Positions 13,212 through 14,194 of a stretch of 14,194 bases of DNA are shown here, one piece after another. Below the pieces are notes generated by a model, which worked only from the letters and a program-made list of their open reading frames with translations, made no database searches and was not told the DNA's origin. The DNA lies in assembly GCA_964522605.1 (NCBI GenBank), contig CAZFWV010000164.1:1-14194 (forward strand), read 5' to 3'. The DNA is from CAVZLD01 sp964522605. Its GTDB lineage: Bacteria > Planctomycetota > Planctomycetia > Pirellulales > Pirellulaceae. Numbering within the stretch: the stretch's first letter is position 1; every line of letters begins with the position of its first letter. The translations under genes were made by a program, and so were the position numbers.

Positions 13212-14194
13212 ATGGGCCGCAAGTATCGACCACAGAGAACACGCAATCGTCGGCGCAGCGCACAACTCTGGAAACAAGCGATTCAGCGGCGCTCGTGGGC
13301 CGAGCCACTGGAACCGCGCATGCTGCTGGCCGCCGATCCGGTGATCAATGAATTTCAAGCGGATAACATCTCCACGATTCAGGACTCGGAAGGTGATTAC
13401 GAAGACTGGATCGAGATCCGTAACCGGGGAACCGATGCGATCAATCTGGCCGGTTGGTATTTGACCGATGACAATACTGACCTGCAAAAATGGGAATTCC
13501 CCTCCGTGACCGTCGGTCCCGGCGAACATCTGCTGGTTTTTGCCTCCGGTAAATACCCGGATGATATGGCCGGCGTCGATCCCAATGAGCTGCATACCAA
13601 TTTCCGCCTTTCGGCCGATGGGGAATACCTGGGTCTGATCAAGCCGGACGGGATTACGGTCGCCCATGACTATGATCCGTATCCCGCGCAATTCCCGGAT
13701 CAGTCCTATGGCTTGGCGCCCGTTCCCGTGACGACCGAGTTGATTCCGGATGACGCAGCGATCAAGGCCTTGGTGCCGAATGACAATTCCCTGGCAGAAA
13801 CCTGGACCCAGTTGGGCTTCAACGATTCGGCTTGGTCCGCCGGGACCACGGCGGTCGGGTACGAGGAGTTGATTCGGGGCACCACGCAGCGTGAGGAATT
13901 CACTTCGGCGCTCGGGTCCGAGTGGACCGTCGACACGCCGGCCGGTGGGAATCCCGTGACGGTATCGGGAGGAGCCTTGCGTTTTCAGGTGCCTGTGGGT
14001 CAGGACACGACCACCACGGATCGAGGCGATGCGCCGATCGTTTACCGTGATATCGCCGTGGGCGATCCGTTCCCCGAGGGATTCGTTCCCCCAAACTTCT
14101 CGATTGAAACGCAGATCTCGCGCGACCCCAGCACGGCCGGCGGTGGGGTGGGTCTGATGCTCTACGGCGGCAGCGTGGATCGACCGGTCATTCA
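13212..14194 (+). CDS. Second LEPR-XLL lamin-tail surface protein, 5' part only (runs off the window)
   Basis: The frame is open from the ATG at 13212 to the window edge with no stop, giving 327 complete codons of what is probably another very large protein. AGGAG at 13200-13204 lies seven bases before the start. The first 30 residues are strongly basic (MGRKYRPQRTRNRRR), followed by the LEPR-XLL motif PLEPRMLLA at 32-40 and a lamin-tail domain at 42-168 (DPVINEF, DWIEIRNRG, GWYLTDD, LLVFASGK, LHTNFRLSADGEYLGL). From about 174 there is a segment matching the one after the first LTD of the upstream protein (ALVPNDN and FNDSAW against ALVPTND and FDDSGW), then the beginning of a beta-sandwich that may be a LamG-like or related module. 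It is a tandem paralog of the giant gene, 266 bases downstream of it, and should likewise be extracellular. The C-terminal domains cannot be known from this window. Confidence 0.88.
   Translation, partial: MGRKYRPQRTRNRRRSAQLWKQAIQRRSWAEPLEPRMLLAADPVINEFQADNISTIQDSEGDYEDWIEIRNRGTDAINLAGWYLTDDNTDLQKWEFPSVTVGPGEHLLVFASGKYPDDMAGVDPNELHTNFRLSADGEYLGLIKPDGITVAHDYDPYPAQFPDQSYGLAPVPVTTELIPDDAAIKALVPNDNSLAETWTQLGFNDSAWSAGTTAVGYEELIRGTTQREEFTSALGSEWTVDTPAGGNPVTVSGGALRFQVPVGQDTTTTDRGDAPIVYRDIAVGDPFPEGFVPPNFSIETQISRDPSTAGGGVGLMLYGGSVDRPVI

Noticed and set aside
12806..13351. 181-codon forward frame overlapping the end of the giant gene and the repeat region
   Set aside because: It overlaps two better supported genes in another frame, crosses the compound palindrome and has no domain-like sequence.

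Overview
The window looks like chromosomal DNA of a planctomycete, most likely of the Pirellulales (Rhodopirellula/Blastopirellula type). Three things point there: two very large secreted proteins that start with the planctomycete LEPR-XLL signature (PLESRQLLA and PLEPRMLLA), a PEP-CTERM surface protein, and long palindromic intergenic repeats between loosely spaced genes. The assignment is by recall and inspection only; no database was searched.

Left part (1-2412): a heptamer repeat, a small three-helix membrane protein (83-451, +), a convergent HEAT-repeat protein (512-1009, -), and, divergent from the latter, a secreted or membrane-anchored DNase I-like nuclease (1309-2412, +). The divergent spacer at 1010-1308 contains an operator-like inverted repeat flanked by direct repeats.

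Middle (2413-4867): a 490-base gene-free stretch with hairpins after the nuclease stop, a candidate sigma-70-type promoter, and a possible structured leader or small RNA ending in an 11-bp stem plus nine T. It is followed by a 625-aa exported PEP-CTERM protein (2902-4779) with a CBM6-like domain and two PA14-like modules, closed by a clear intrinsic terminator.

Right part (4868-14194): a 22-bp inverted repeat, a 620-base gene-free stretch with a possible promoter, then a 2514-aa multidomain extracellular protein (5401-12945). Its modules are LEPR-XLL, lamin-tail domains, LamG, PA14-like, chitobiase C-terminal-like, a CotH-type kinase and a dockerin-like C-terminus. A nested palindromic repeat separates it from a second protein of the same type (13212 to beyond the window edge). 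This last gene has no stop inside the window.

Taken together the right two thirds is a cell-surface/exoprotein locus. The PEP-CTERM protein and the giant protein share a PA14-like module, and the two LEPR proteins share the same N-terminal plan. No mobile element, CRISPR array, tRNA or rRNA was seen. The most interesting items are the CotH kinase inside a giant lamin-tail protein, the structured leader before the PEP-CTERM gene, and the two compound palindromes.
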